The notes under the pieces: generated by a model
Database searches by the model: none
Told to the model about the DNA's origin: nothing
What the model saw: the letters and a program-made list of their open reading frames with translations, nothing else
Program-made: the position numbers and the translations under genes
Shown: positions 55,589 through 63,259 of the stretch, in pieces
Layout: each line of letters starts with the position of its first letter
How positions within the stretch are numbered: position 1 is the stretch's first letter
Assembly: GCF_000010985.1 (NCBI RefSeq)
Contig: NC_013939.1
Location: forward strand, 434,001-498,000
Origin: Deferribacter desulfuricans SSM1
Lineage (GTDB): Bacteria > Chrysiogenota > Deferribacteres > Deferribacterales > Deferribacteraceae
DNA length: 64,000 nucleotides
Direction of reading: 5' to 3'

Positions 55589-55617
55589 ACTATAAATTCT
55601 ACTGTTTTTTTTATCAA
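55589..55617 (-). promoter_or_regulatory. Promoter of the Trm112-like/hldA operon
   Basis: On the minus strand TTGATA (55612-55617), a 17-bp spacer, then TATAGT (55589-55594), ending 28 bp before the ATG. It fits the start of the six-gene minus-strand operon. Confidence 0.6.
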
Positions 55618-55729
55618 GAAATTTTTAATATAATTAAGTTATTGTTTATTTTTCGATTTTTAAAAATTATACTATAAATTGTTAGGGTGTTGAAAAATAG
55701 GTTAACTTGTTGAAAGTTAATATAGTTTT

Positions 55730-55805
55730 GAGATTGCTTCCGTAACTTAAGTTGCCTCGCAATGACAAATTTTGTGGTCATTGCGAGCGTTAGCGAAGCA
55801 ATCTC
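55730..55805. repeat. Palindromic cruciform repeat, copy 2
   Basis: Same architecture as 24320-24394: outer arms GAGATTGCTTC / GAAGCAATCTC and inner arms TCGCAATGAC / GTCATTGCGA are identical; the small left hairpin reads CGTAACTTAAGTTGCC instead of AGCAACTTTTGTTGCT and still folds. The right part GCGTTAGCGAAG differs by one base. It also lies between divergent genes. Confidence 0.9.
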
Positions 55806-55862
55806 TAAAAGTTACTTAATTGTTGTGAAAAATCCTTAATGTTGCAATTAGTGAGGTGAGTA

Positions 55863-56606
55863 ATGTCTACAATAGGTTGGGGTTTTTTAGGAAGTTTAAC
55901 AGCTGGTTTGGCTACTACTTTAGGAGCAATCCCTTTGTTTTTTTACAGGAATCCTTCAAGGGGTGCTTTAGATTTTATGCTTGGGATATCTGCTGGTATA
56001 ATGTTGGCAGCTACTATTTTCAGTCTTTTAATTCCAGCGATGGATATGGGGGGAATTTTAATTGCAGTTATAGGTTTTGCCGCGGGTGCACTTTTTTTGG
56101 ATAGAATGGATAAAGTGATTCCTCATTATCACACAGAAATAGGTTATGAGGGACCACCTTCAAGAATGAGAAAAATATGGCTTTTTGTTTTAGCAATTAC
56201 ACTTCATAATTTTCCAGAGGGGATGGCTGTTGGGGTATCTTTTGGTGGAGGACACATACAAGATGGTATAACAATTACTACAGCTATTGGTTTGCAAAAT
56301 ATACCTGAGGGTCTAGCAGTCGCTGCTGCTTTAATTTCTGAAGGGAAATCTGTGCGTTATGGCACAGGTATAGCGTTTTTGTCTGGAATTGTTGAGCCAA
56401 TAGGTGGATTACTTGGTGCTGCAATTGTTTCTATTATGTTGCCCATGTTGCCGTTTTTCCTCTCTTTTGCAGCTGGTGCAATGTTTTTTGTTATTAGTGA
56501 TGAGATTATTCCTGAAACGCACAAAGGTGGTTATGAAAGACTTGCTACTTTTGGTATAATTATTGGTTTTATAGTTATGTTAATTTTGGATAATGCATTA
56601 GGTTAA
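55863..56606 (+). CDS. ZIP-family divalent metal transporter
   Basis: A 247-aa membrane protein with eight hydrophobic helices. The metal-site helices are TLHNFPEGMAVGVSFGGG (~119-136) and LQNIPEGLAVAAALISEG (~148-165), both H/N-x2-P-E-G as in ZIP/ZupT, and MFFVISDEIIPETHK (~210-225). Between helices III and IV a short His-containing loop (IPHYHTEIGYE). Zinc, iron or manganese uptake cannot be told apart from the sequence. SD GTGAGG lies before the ATG. Confidence 0.9.
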   Translation: MSTIGWGFLGSLTAGLATTLGAIPLFFYRNPSRGALDFMLGISAGIMLAATIFSLLIPAMDMGGILIAVIGFAAGALFLDRMDKVIPHYHTEIGYEGPPSRMRKIWLFVLAITLHNFPEGMAVGVSFGGGHIQDGITITTAIGLQNIPEGLAVAAALISEGKSVRYGTGIAFLSGIVEPIGGLLGAAIVSIMLPMLPFFLSFAAGAMFFVISDEIIPETHKGGYERLATFGIIIGFIVMLILDNALG

Positions 56607-56607
56607 G

Positions 56608-57513
56608 ATGCTTTACAATACCTTTAGTAATTTTTTAAAAAATAAGTATGGTGGCAAAGTTTGGAAGATTAGTATTGATGCTGGCTTTACTTGCCCAAAT
56701 AGAGATGGATATAAAGGCTTTGGAGGGTGTACTTATTGCAATGTGAAATCATTTTCTAATATTAATGAAAAAGATATTTCAAAACAGGTCTCAGATAGGA
56801 TTAAGTTTTTAGAAAAACGAAAAATAAAGAATTTTATAGTTTATTTTCAGTCATATTCGAATACCTATGGCCCGATTGATATGATAAAGAGAAAAATTGA
56901 GGCAAGTTTAGTTGACGAAAGGATAGTTGCTATTTATGTTGGGACAAGACCAGATTGTATTGATGAAGATAAGATTAAGTATTTTAAAGAATTAAGTGAA
57001 AAAATCGACGTAGTTTTGGAGTATGGACTTCAATCTATACATAACACAACTTTAGAGATAATAAATAGGGGAAGTACGTTTGAAGAGTTTGACTTTGCTC
57101 TAAAATTAACAAAAAGTTATGGTTTGCCTGTATGTGCGCATATAATATTTGGTTTACCAGGTGAGAATAGAGATATGATGTTTGAAACGGTTAAATATTT
57201 AGCTGATAATAAAATCGATTTTATAAAGTTTCACCATTTACATGTTGTAAAAGGCACTAAGATGCATAAAGAATTTCTAAATGGTGATATAAAACTTTTA
57301 AGTGAAAATGAATATATTGATATATTGGCAAATAGTATTTCTATGCTTCCAAATGAAACTGTTATTGCAAGGGTAGTTGGTGATGCTCCTAAAGATTTAT
57401 TAGTTGCTCCTCATTGGCCTGAAAATAAATCGGAGTTTTTAAATAAACTTAATAACTATATGATACAAAACAACTTATACCAGGGTAAGTTTATAAATGA
57501 AAATAATAATTGA
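56608..57513 (+). CDS. Radical SAM protein, YhcC family (TIGR01212-like)
   Basis: A 301-aa radical SAM enzyme. The cluster cysteines are in FTCPNRDGYKGFGGCTYCNVKSF, the spacing of the YhcC family rather than the canonical CxxxCxxC. IVYFQSYSNTYGPIDMIKRKIEASL and YGLQSIHNTTLEIINRGSTFEEF, then GLPVCAHIIFGLPGE are family signatures. Substrate unknown. It lies 1 bp after the ZIP gene; its end overlaps cls. Confidence 0.9.
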   Translation: MLYNTFSNFLKNKYGGKVWKISIDAGFTCPNRDGYKGFGGCTYCNVKSFSNINEKDISKQVSDRIKFLEKRKIKNFIVYFQSYSNTYGPIDMIKRKIEASLVDERIVAIYVGTRPDCIDEDKIKYFKELSEKIDVVLEYGLQSIHNTTLEIINRGSTFEEFDFALKLTKSYGLPVCAHIIFGLPGENRDMMFETVKYLADNKIDFIKFHHLHVVKGTKMHKEFLNGDIKLLSENEYIDILANSISMLPNETVIARVVGDAPKDLLVAPHWPENKSEFLNKLNNYMIQNNLYQGKFINENNN

Positions 57514-58903
57514 ATTGCTTTTACAATACACAAGTTTAATCATTACAATGGTTTTTGTTTTAATAATTCTTTCTGGTAGGAAAGAAGCTAGAGCTACTTT
57601 AGCATGGTTGCTTTTTGTTATCTTTTTCCCTTATCTTGGGGCAATAGCTTATTTAATATTTGGTAATTATAAGTTAAAAAGAATTGTAGAAAAGAAAAGA
57701 AGAGAATCAAGAAAAATACATCTTACTCAGTATCATAGCTGCATCTTGGAATATGAGAAAAACAGATTTGGTAAACTTGTAGAAAAAGTAACAGGGCTTG
57801 AACCATTTTTAATTAAGGATTTGGAGTTGCTGCCTAGTGCAATAGAAAAGTATTCAAAACTTTTTCAAGATATTAATAGTGCACAAAAATACATATTGCT
57901 TGAATATTATGTGTTTCGTCAGGATGATGTGGGTAAATTTTTAGTAAAATTACTTACTAAAAAGGCTAGAGAAGGTGTCAAAATCTATTTGCTGTATGAT
58001 GGTATCGGTGCGATTGGTTTATCTATAAGAAAAATTTTAGATCCATTGGTTAATGCAGGGGGGAAATGTGCTGCGTTTTTATCTCCTTTAAATCTAAAAA
58101 CGTTTTCTCGAGTGAATTTTAGAAATCATAGAAAGATTGCTATTATAGACGGAGAAATTTGCTACACAGGCGGGATAAATATAGGGAATGAATATATTGG
58201 TGATTTGTTTAATAAACAAAAATGGTATGATGCACATATAAGGTTTAAAGGGAATGGGGTAGGTTTTGTAGAAGAGGTTTTTGCAGAGGATTGGTATTTT
58301 ACCACAGGTGAAGATATCACCCCATTTCTAAAAAAGAGAGAAGCAGAGGCTGGAGACACTACTGTTCATATAGTTCCATCTGGACCTGATCAGGAATCAC
58401 CTTACATATATGATACGTTGTTTACAGTGTTTAATAAAGCTGAAAAATCGATTGAGGTGGTTACCCCTTATCTAGTACCAGATGCTCCTATTATGGAGTC
58501 ATTAAAGAATGCTGCAAAAAGAGGGGTGGATGTAAAACTAATTTTACCAGGTAAAAATAATCATCCAATGGTTGCGATGGCTGGAAGATCCTATTATGAA
58601 GAGTTACTTCTTGCTGGGGTTAAAATATTTGAAATGAAAGATGTTATGATTCATGCGAAAATTATTAAAGTTGATGATCAGTGGGTTACAGTTGGTTCAG
58701 CAAATCTTGATATAAGAAGTTTTAGGTTAAATTTTGAATTAAATGTTATTGTTTATTCAAGTGAGTTTGCTTACGAAGTAACAAAGCTATTTAAATATTA
58801 TCTATCTTTATCTAAAGAGATTAACTATGACAAAGTTGCAAAGAGACACTTTACAGTAAGAATTTTTGAAGGTGTCTGCAGAACATTATCTCCAGTATTG
58901 TAA
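57497..58903 (+). CDS. cls: Cardiolipin synthase (phospholipase D superfamily)
   Basis: A 468-aa membrane-associated enzyme joining two phosphatidylglycerols. Two N-terminal helices (~5-25, ~33-55; the second ends LIFGNYKLKR), then two HKD motifs: FRNHRKIAIIDGEICYTGGINIGNEY at ~215 and MIHAKIIKVDDQWVTVGSANLDIRSFRLNFE at ~390. Complete. It overlaps the YhcC gene by 17 bp. Together with ZIP and YhcC it forms a three-gene + strand unit. Confidence 0.94.
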   Translation: MKIIIELLLQYTSLIITMVFVLIILSGRKEARATLAWLLFVIFFPYLGAIAYLIFGNYKLKRIVEKKRRESRKIHLTQYHSCILEYEKNRFGKLVEKVTGLEPFLIKDLELLPSAIEKYSKLFQDINSAQKYILLEYYVFRQDDVGKFLVKLLTKKAREGVKIYLLYDGIGAIGLSIRKILDPLVNAGGKCAAFLSPLNLKTFSRVNFRNHRKIAIIDGEICYTGGINIGNEYIGDLFNKQKWYDAHIRFKGNGVGFVEEVFAEDWYFTTGEDITPFLKKREAEAGDTTVHIVPSGPDQESPYIYDTLFTVFNKAEKSIEVVTPYLVPDAPIMESLKNAAKRGVDVKLILPGKNNHPMVAMAGRSYYEELLLAGVKIFEMKDVMIHAKIIKVDDQWVTVGSANLDIRSFRLNFELNVIVYSSEFAYEVTKLFKYYLSLSKEINYDKVAKRHFTVRIFEGVCRTLSPVL

Positions 58904-58958
58904 AATAAAATTTTAATCTTATTTTAGTCTTATAAATATTAACTAACAGGGGGATGGT

Positions 58959-60269
58959 ATGAAAGTTGTTGTTGTTGGGGGTGTTGCTGGCGGTCTAACT
59001 TGTGCAAGCAATATTAAACGTATGAATAAGGATATTGAAGTAGTAGTTTTTGAAAAAGGTGTGGATGTCTCTTACGGGGCATGTGGGATGCCTTATAATT
59101 TGTTAGATTTAGAAAAACCGGTGGAATCTTTATACGCTTTGAGTCTTCAAGAAATTAGGGAGAAAAGAGGGATAGATTATAGATTGAAGCATGAAGTGAT
59201 AGGCGTGGATTTTGATAATAAATCTGTAACAGTTAGAAATGGTGATAAGGAGTTTGAAGAAAATTACGATGTTTTGGTGATTGCAACAGGAGCTAGAGGA
59301 AACAAGATACCTATATTTGAAGGTAACGATGATAGCTTTTATTTTAAGACTTTAGAGGATCTAAGAAAAGTTAAATCTTACTTAAAAGAAAATGATGTGA
59401 AAAAAGTTTGTTTAGTAGGTGCTGGTTATGTAAACTTAGAAGTTGCTGAAGTATTGAAGGAAAAAGGGGTAGATGTTTTTATCTTAGAAAAAATGGATTA
59501 TATATTGCCGCAGTTTTGTGATGAGGTGAGGGAAAAGGTTTATTCCAAGCTAAAAGAGAAGGGTATTGATCTTTTTTTAGGAGTTGACATTACAGCTAAA
59601 GAGAAGGGTGTTGTAAGGACTAATAAGGGAGATTTTAATGCAGATATGTTTATCATATCTGCTGGTGTTACACCAAACAGTGAGCTTTTTGATATCAAAA
59701 AGGGTGCAAAAGGTGCAATTGTTACTGACCGTTATATGCAAACATCAAGAAAAGATGTATATGCTGTTGGAGATGTAACTCTTGCTTATAATAGAGTCAT
59801 AGATGATTTTGTATATTTCCCTTTAGGCACAACAGCTAATAAGCAGGGACGAGTTGCAGCTTACAACATTGTAAATGGTAACAGGCTTGAGTTTTATGGT
59901 ATTGTTCAAACTGCTACATTTAAATTGTTTGAGTATACTGTTGCTACAACTGGTTTAAGTGAATATCAAATGGAAAATTTAGGTATCGATTTTGAAAAAA
60001 CTGTTGTTACTACTCACACAAGAGGTGCTTACCCTGGTGGGGGTAAAGTTACAGTTGTGATGTATCATGATAAGAAAAACAGAAAGATTTTAGGCGCTCA
60101 AATGGTTGGCGAAGATGTAGTTGCTAAAAGAATAGACATTATTGCTACTGCTATTTCTAATAATATGAAAATTGATGAGTTTGCATGGGTAGATTTATCT
60201 TATTCACCACCTTTTGCACCAGTTTGGGATCCGGTTTTAACTTGTGCCCAAAAGGCACTGAGAAAATAA
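58959..60269 (+). CDS. CoA-disulfide reductase/NADH oxidase-type flavoprotein
   Basis: A 436-aa pyridine nucleotide-disulfide oxidoreductase. The FAD motif is VVVGGVAGGLTCASNIKRM, the single redox cysteine is Cys42 in SYGACGMPYNL (the SxxxCGxPY motif), the NAD motif is VGAGYVNLEVAEVLKEKGVD and the second FAD motif YAVGDVTLAYN. The C-terminal dimer domain ends AWVDLSYSPPFAPVWDPVL. Members reduce CoA disulfide, oxygen or polysulfide; sulfur reduction fits a Deferribacter-like organism but is inference. SD AGGGGG lies before ATG. usp follows 12 bp later. Confidence 0.9.
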   Translation: MKVVVVGGVAGGLTCASNIKRMNKDIEVVVFEKGVDVSYGACGMPYNLLDLEKPVESLYALSLQEIREKRGIDYRLKHEVIGVDFDNKSVTVRNGDKEFEENYDVLVIATGARGNKIPIFEGNDDSFYFKTLEDLRKVKSYLKENDVKKVCLVGAGYVNLEVAEVLKEKGVDVFILEKMDYILPQFCDEVREKVYSKLKEKGIDLFLGVDITAKEKGVVRTNKGDFNADMFIISAGVTPNSELFDIKKGAKGAIVTDRYMQTSRKDVYAVGDVTLAYNRVIDDFVYFPLGTTANKQGRVAAYNIVNGNRLEFYGIVQTATFKLFEYTVATTGLSEYQMENLGIDFEKTVVTTHTRGAYPGGGKVTVVMYHDKKNRKILGAQMVGEDVVAKRIDIIATAISNNMKIDEFAWVDLSYSPPFAPVWDPVLTCAQKALRK

Positions 60270-60281
60270 AGGGGGTGTATT

Positions 60282-60734
60282 ATGTTTAAACCAAAAAAGA
60301 TTTTAGTACCTGTTGATTTTTCTGATAGGTCTGAAATTAGCTTAGCTAAGGCATTGGAGATAGCTGAAAATGTGGGTTCTAAAGTCGTAATTGTTCATGT
60401 AATAGAAAAAAAAGATAATGATTTAATTAGTATGTATTTATCTAAAGAGCAGTTGGAGAAAATAAACAGTGATATTAAAGAGTTTGCTGAAAAACAAATG
60501 GATGAACTAATAGCTAAGGTTGGCACAGGTAAAACAGTGTATATTGAAAAAAGAATTGTTTTTGGTGTTCCATATGATGTGATTGTTGATTTGACAGAGA
60601 AAGAGGATTTTGACTTGGTGGTTATTGCATCTCATGGAAGAAGTGGATTAGAAAAATTCTTTTATGGAAGTACTACTGAAAAAGTTGTTAGAAGAGCGGC
60701 CTGTTCGGTATTATTGGTTAAAGAGAAAAAGTAG
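60282..60734 (+). CDS. Universal stress protein, ATP-binding type
   Basis: A 150-aa UspA-fold protein. It starts KKILVPVDFSDRSEISLAKALEIAE and ends VVIASHGRSGLEKFFYGSTTEKVVRRAACSVLLVKEK, where G-x2-G-x9-G-(S/T) is the ATP-binding signature (GRSGLEKFFYGST). Length typical. Expressed with the CoA-disulfide-reductase-like gene, suggesting redox stress, an inference. A bidirectional terminator begins at its stop codon. Confidence 0.93.
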   Translation: MFKPKKILVPVDFSDRSEISLAKALEIAENVGSKVVIVHVIEKKDNDLISMYLSKEQLEKINSDIKEFAEKQMDELIAKVGTGKTVYIEKRIVFGVPYDVIVDLTEKEDFDLVVIASHGRSGLEKFFYGSTTEKVVRRAACSVLLVKEKK

Positions 60735-60751
60735 GGGTATTCCCCTACTTT
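60728..60751. terminator. Bidirectional terminator between usp and the acetate transporter
   Basis: Stem AAAGTAGGGG (60728-60737) and CCCCTACTTT (60742-60751) with a 4-base TATT loop, flanked by A and T tracts. It contains the usp stop codon and lies 1 bp from the stop of the convergent gene, so it serves both. Confidence 0.9.
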
Positions 60752-60752
60752 A

Positions 60753-61406
60753 TTAAAATTCGCCCAATGGCAAAACAGTTTTACCATATGCTTCATTAAT
60801 TATTTGAGCAGCACCTGCATAGATAGCACTTAATCCACACAATATCCCTTCATATCCTGCAATCGTTTTAATAGATGCATTTCCAGAAGCATCTGCATAA
60901 GCTAATAACATAAACAATACTACAAGTAATGAAAAAACGATCATTAATGCCTTGTTGGCTTTAAAAGTACCAAACCATAATATAGTGGTAAAAACTCCCC
61001 ACATAAACAAATAAGCAGACATTTCAGTAGCACTTGGAGCTTTTGCAATACCAAGTTTTGGCATCATGATAATAAAAACTAAGCTTATCCAGAATAGACC
61101 GTATGATGTAAAAGCTACAGTTCCAAAAGTATTCTTTTTCTTCCACTCCATAATACCTGCAATTATTTGAGCTAAACCTCCGTAAAAAATTCCCATTGCC
61201 AATATCATACTACTTAAACCAAAAAGACCGATGTTGTGCATATTAAGTAAAATTGTTGTTAAACCGAATCCCATCAAACCTAAAGGAGCTGGATTAGCAG
61301 TTGTGTCTTTGATAATAGTTTCTGCAATAGCTGCTGATTCCGAAATTGTTTTTTGAACTTTTGACTTACCTGTTTCATCAACATAAACATTAATTGTTTT
61401 TGACAT
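60753..61406 (-). CDS. GPR1/FUN34/YaaH (SatP) family acetate transporter
   Basis: A 217-aa membrane protein with six hydrophobic helices after a ~35-residue cytoplasmic N-terminus. The family signature [14 protein letters not shown] is at 38-51; [37 protein letters not shown] is also conserved. It moves acetate/succinate with protons. The start is ATG 61406 with GGAGG upstream; a further 21 residues in frame are rejected. Linked in theme with the acuC/acuB pair. Confidence 0.92.
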   Translation of the reverse strand: MSKTINVYVDETGKSKVQKTISESAAIAETIIKDTTANPAPLGLMGFGLTTILLNMHNIGLFGLSSMILAMGIFYGGLAQIIAGIMEWKKKNTFGTVAFTSYGLFWISLVFIIMMPKLGIAKAPSATEMSAYLFMWGVFTTILWFGTFKANKALMIVFSLLVVLFMLLAYADASGNASIKTIAGYEGILCGLSAIYAGAAQIINEAYGKTVLPLGEF

Positions 61407-61469
61407 AGTGACCTCCTTAATGTAGTTAAAAACAAAAAATTGTTTTATAAAGATTAAAAAGTATGTCAA

Positions 61470-62066
61470 AAGTTAATTTATGTTTGTTTAAAATAAAATT
61501 AAATTATATATAAAATGTATACAATTTCTTAATAATAAACCAATAAAACATATTGAGTTAAATTTTAATTAAAATATTACTTTGTTGTATAAAATCGTTT
61601 TACTAAAAAATGAATATTTAATCATGAATTTACAAACCGACAAAAAGATATACATATATTTTATTAATATGTAATCTTTATAAAATCTAAAAATTAATAA
61701 TTATTAAAAAAAGAGATGTGCAGTATTTGTGGTGCAAAAAAAAGTTTTTAGGAAAAATAAAAAAGTTTTATAATAAGAAGTGAGATTGTTTTATGGTATT
61801 GTTCTCAATTATAACTATTTTATAGTATTAAATTATAGGGTTGTTGGTAGATTTATGCTTTTAAAAATGGTTTCAAGATATAATTATTGAAAGCTTAAGA
61901 AAAGTAATCCCAATACATTAACTTCTTTTGTTTATAATATGTTAAAGAATCTAAATTTATATTAATAAAAGTTGCTGAAATCTAACATACATTGAAGTAA
62001 GTATAGATTAGTTTATTTAATTTATGGCATGGAGTTTGTTATGTTAGTTTATAAAAGGAGGTTTAA
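61470..62066. other. Long AT-rich gene-free region before the flagellar operon
   Basis: About 600 bp (660 counting the transporter leader) of very AT-rich DNA. It has only tiny ORFs, the best being MCSICGAKKSF at 61716-61751 with an A8 run. A possible sigma-54 promoter lies near the flgB end. No RNA fold, repeat or terminator was recognised. Confidence 0.6.
62025..62041 (+). promoter_or_regulatory. Possible sigma-54 promoter of the flagellar operon
   Basis: TGGCAT (62025-62030), five bases, then TTGTTA (62036-62041). This matches TGGCAC-N5-TTGCA except C to T and C to T at the -12 GC. It is 25 bp before flgB ATG, so the leader would carry the SD AAAAGGAGG. Early rod genes are under sigma-54 in several non-enteric phyla. 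Confidence 0.4.
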
Positions 62067-62471
62067 ATGGATCTATTTAAGGCTGTAAATATTGATAAGC
62101 TATCTTATGCATTAGATGTAACTTCCTATAAAAATAAGGTTATTTCTGAAAATATAGCAAATGTGGACACCCCATTTTATAAAGCCAAAAAGTTGGATTT
62201 TAAAGATGCCATGCAGGATGTTATGGGAACTGGGAAAAAACTTCCTCTGAAAGTGACAAATAAATATCATATCTCTGGTAGTAGTGAAAATTTTTCTGTG
62301 TCAAATTATGTGAAATATCAAAATAATATGTCTGTTAGAAATGATGGAAATGACGTAAACCTTGATTATGAGATGAGTGAATTGGCTGCAAATGGGATTT
62401 TGTTTAACATGTTATCTCAAATTACTGGATATGAGTTTACCAGACTTAAAACATCAATCCAGGGTCGATAG
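62067..62471 (+). CDS. flgB: Flagellar basal-body proximal rod protein FlgB
   Basis: A 134-aa rod protein, exported by the flagellar type III system without a cleaved signal. KNKVISENIANVDTPFYKAKKLDFKDAM at ~22-50 is the FlgB/FlgC-type N-terminal rod motif (SxNIANxxTPxYK), NDGNDVNLDYEMSELAANGILFNMLSQI the C-terminal helix pair. SD AAAAGGAGG lies 6 bp before ATG. First gene of flgB-flgC-fliE-fliF. Confidence 0.95.
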   Translation: MDLFKAVNIDKLSYALDVTSYKNKVISENIANVDTPFYKAKKLDFKDAMQDVMGTGKKLPLKVTNKYHISGSSENFSVSNYVKYQNNMSVRNDGNDVNLDYEMSELAANGILFNMLSQITGYEFTRLKTSIQGR

Positions 62472-62482
62472 GGAGGTAGTTT

Positions 62483-62887
62483 ATGAGTTATTTTGATATT
62501 TTGAAAATAGCGAGTACAGGTCTTTCTGCACAAAGGATACGTATAAATGTGATATCTTCAAATTTGGCAAATGCGAATACAACAAGGACAGAGGATGGAA
62601 CACCTTATCAGAAAAGGGAAGTAATTTTTAGGACTATTTTGGATGGAGAGTTAAGAGGTGGTGTAAGAGTTGAAAAAGTGGTAAGAGATGAAAAACCACC
62701 TATCTTGAAGTATGAACCAGGGCATCCTGATGCTAACGAAGAAGGTTATGTTGCTTATCCAAATATCAATCCAATTGAAGAAATGGTTAATATGCTTGAA
62801 GCATCAAGAAGTTATGAAGCAAATGTCACAGTTTTAAATACAGCAAAGCAGCTTGCTTTAAAGGCTTTAGAGATTGGAAGAGCATAA
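62483..62887 (+). CDS. flgC: Flagellar basal-body rod protein FlgC
   Basis: A 134-aa rod protein. FDILKIASTGLSAQRIRINVISSNLANANTTRTEDGTPYQKREVIF at the N-terminus is the FlgC signature; DANEEGYVAYPNINPIEEMVNMLEASRSYEANVTVLNTAKQLALKALEIGR is the conserved C-terminal part. Full length. SD GGGAGG lies before ATG. It follows flgB by 11 bp. Confidence 0.96.
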   Translation: MSYFDILKIASTGLSAQRIRINVISSNLANANTTRTEDGTPYQKREVIFRTILDGELRGGVRVEKVVRDEKPPILKYEPGHPDANEEGYVAYPNINPIEEMVNMLEASRSYEANVTVLNTAKQLALKALEIGRA

Positions 62888-62941
62888 ATTTTAGTATTGA
62901 TAGATAAATAAAATGAATGTATACTATTATATGAGGTGCTT

Positions 62942-63244
62942 ATGTCTGGTATAAATAAAGTTAATTTTCTTTTACCAAATAAGTTAGAGCCAGATAAAAA
63001 GACTGAATCAAAAGAATCGAAAAACGTAGATTTTTCAGAGCTTCTGAAAAATGCAATTAAAGATGTAAATAATGCTCAGTTACAAGCTGATGAAGCTGTT
63101 AAAAAAGTATTGAGTGGTGAAACAAAAGATATTCATGAAACTATGATTGCGTTACAAAAAGCTGATGTTTCTTTAAAGTTGATGTTAGAAGTGAGAAATA
63201 AACTTATAGAGGCTTATCAAGAAATAATGAGAACACAAGTATAA
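62942..63244 (+). CDS. fliE: Flagellar hook-basal body protein FliE
   Basis: A 100-aa protein joining the MS ring to the rod. FSELLKNAIKDVNNAQLQADEAVKKVLSGETKDIHETMIALQKADVSLKLMLEVRNKLIEAYQEIMRTQV carries the family C-terminus (HEVMIAxQKAxLSLxLxxxVRNKLxEAYQEIMRMQV). The start is ATG 62942, 5 bp after GAGG; a GTG at 62936 overlaps that SD. The N-terminal ~25 residues are variable. Confidence 0.96.
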   Translation: MSGINKVNFLLPNKLEPDKKTESKESKNVDFSELLKNAIKDVNNAQLQADEAVKKVLSGETKDIHETMIALQKADVSLKLMLEVRNKLIEAYQEIMRTQV

Positions 63245-63259
63245 TCTTATGGATAATTT

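Larger units (their letters stand above)
55561..55862. other. Divergent intergenic region with promoter and palindromic repeat
   Basis: 302 bp between divergent genes. It holds the minus-strand promoter (55589-55617), an inverted repeat TTAACTT/AAGTTAA near 55702-55720, the full palindromic repeat (55730-55805) and GTGAGGTGAG, the SD of the + strand ZIP gene. No coding region was recognised. Confidence 0.7.

Noticed and set aside
55856-56104. 82-aa ORF in another frame at the ZIP gene
   Set aside because: A shadow of the transporter frame, rich in Cys/Phe/Tyr, with no family pattern and no separate SD.
58904-58958. AAAATAA...TTATTTT hairpin after cls as a terminator
   Set aside because: The stem is short, entirely A-T and lacks a T-run in the right place.
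61632-61650. ACCGACAA as a sigma-28 -10 element
   Set aside because: It resembles GCCGATAA, but no TAAA -35 lies at the right distance and it is over 400 bp from flgB.
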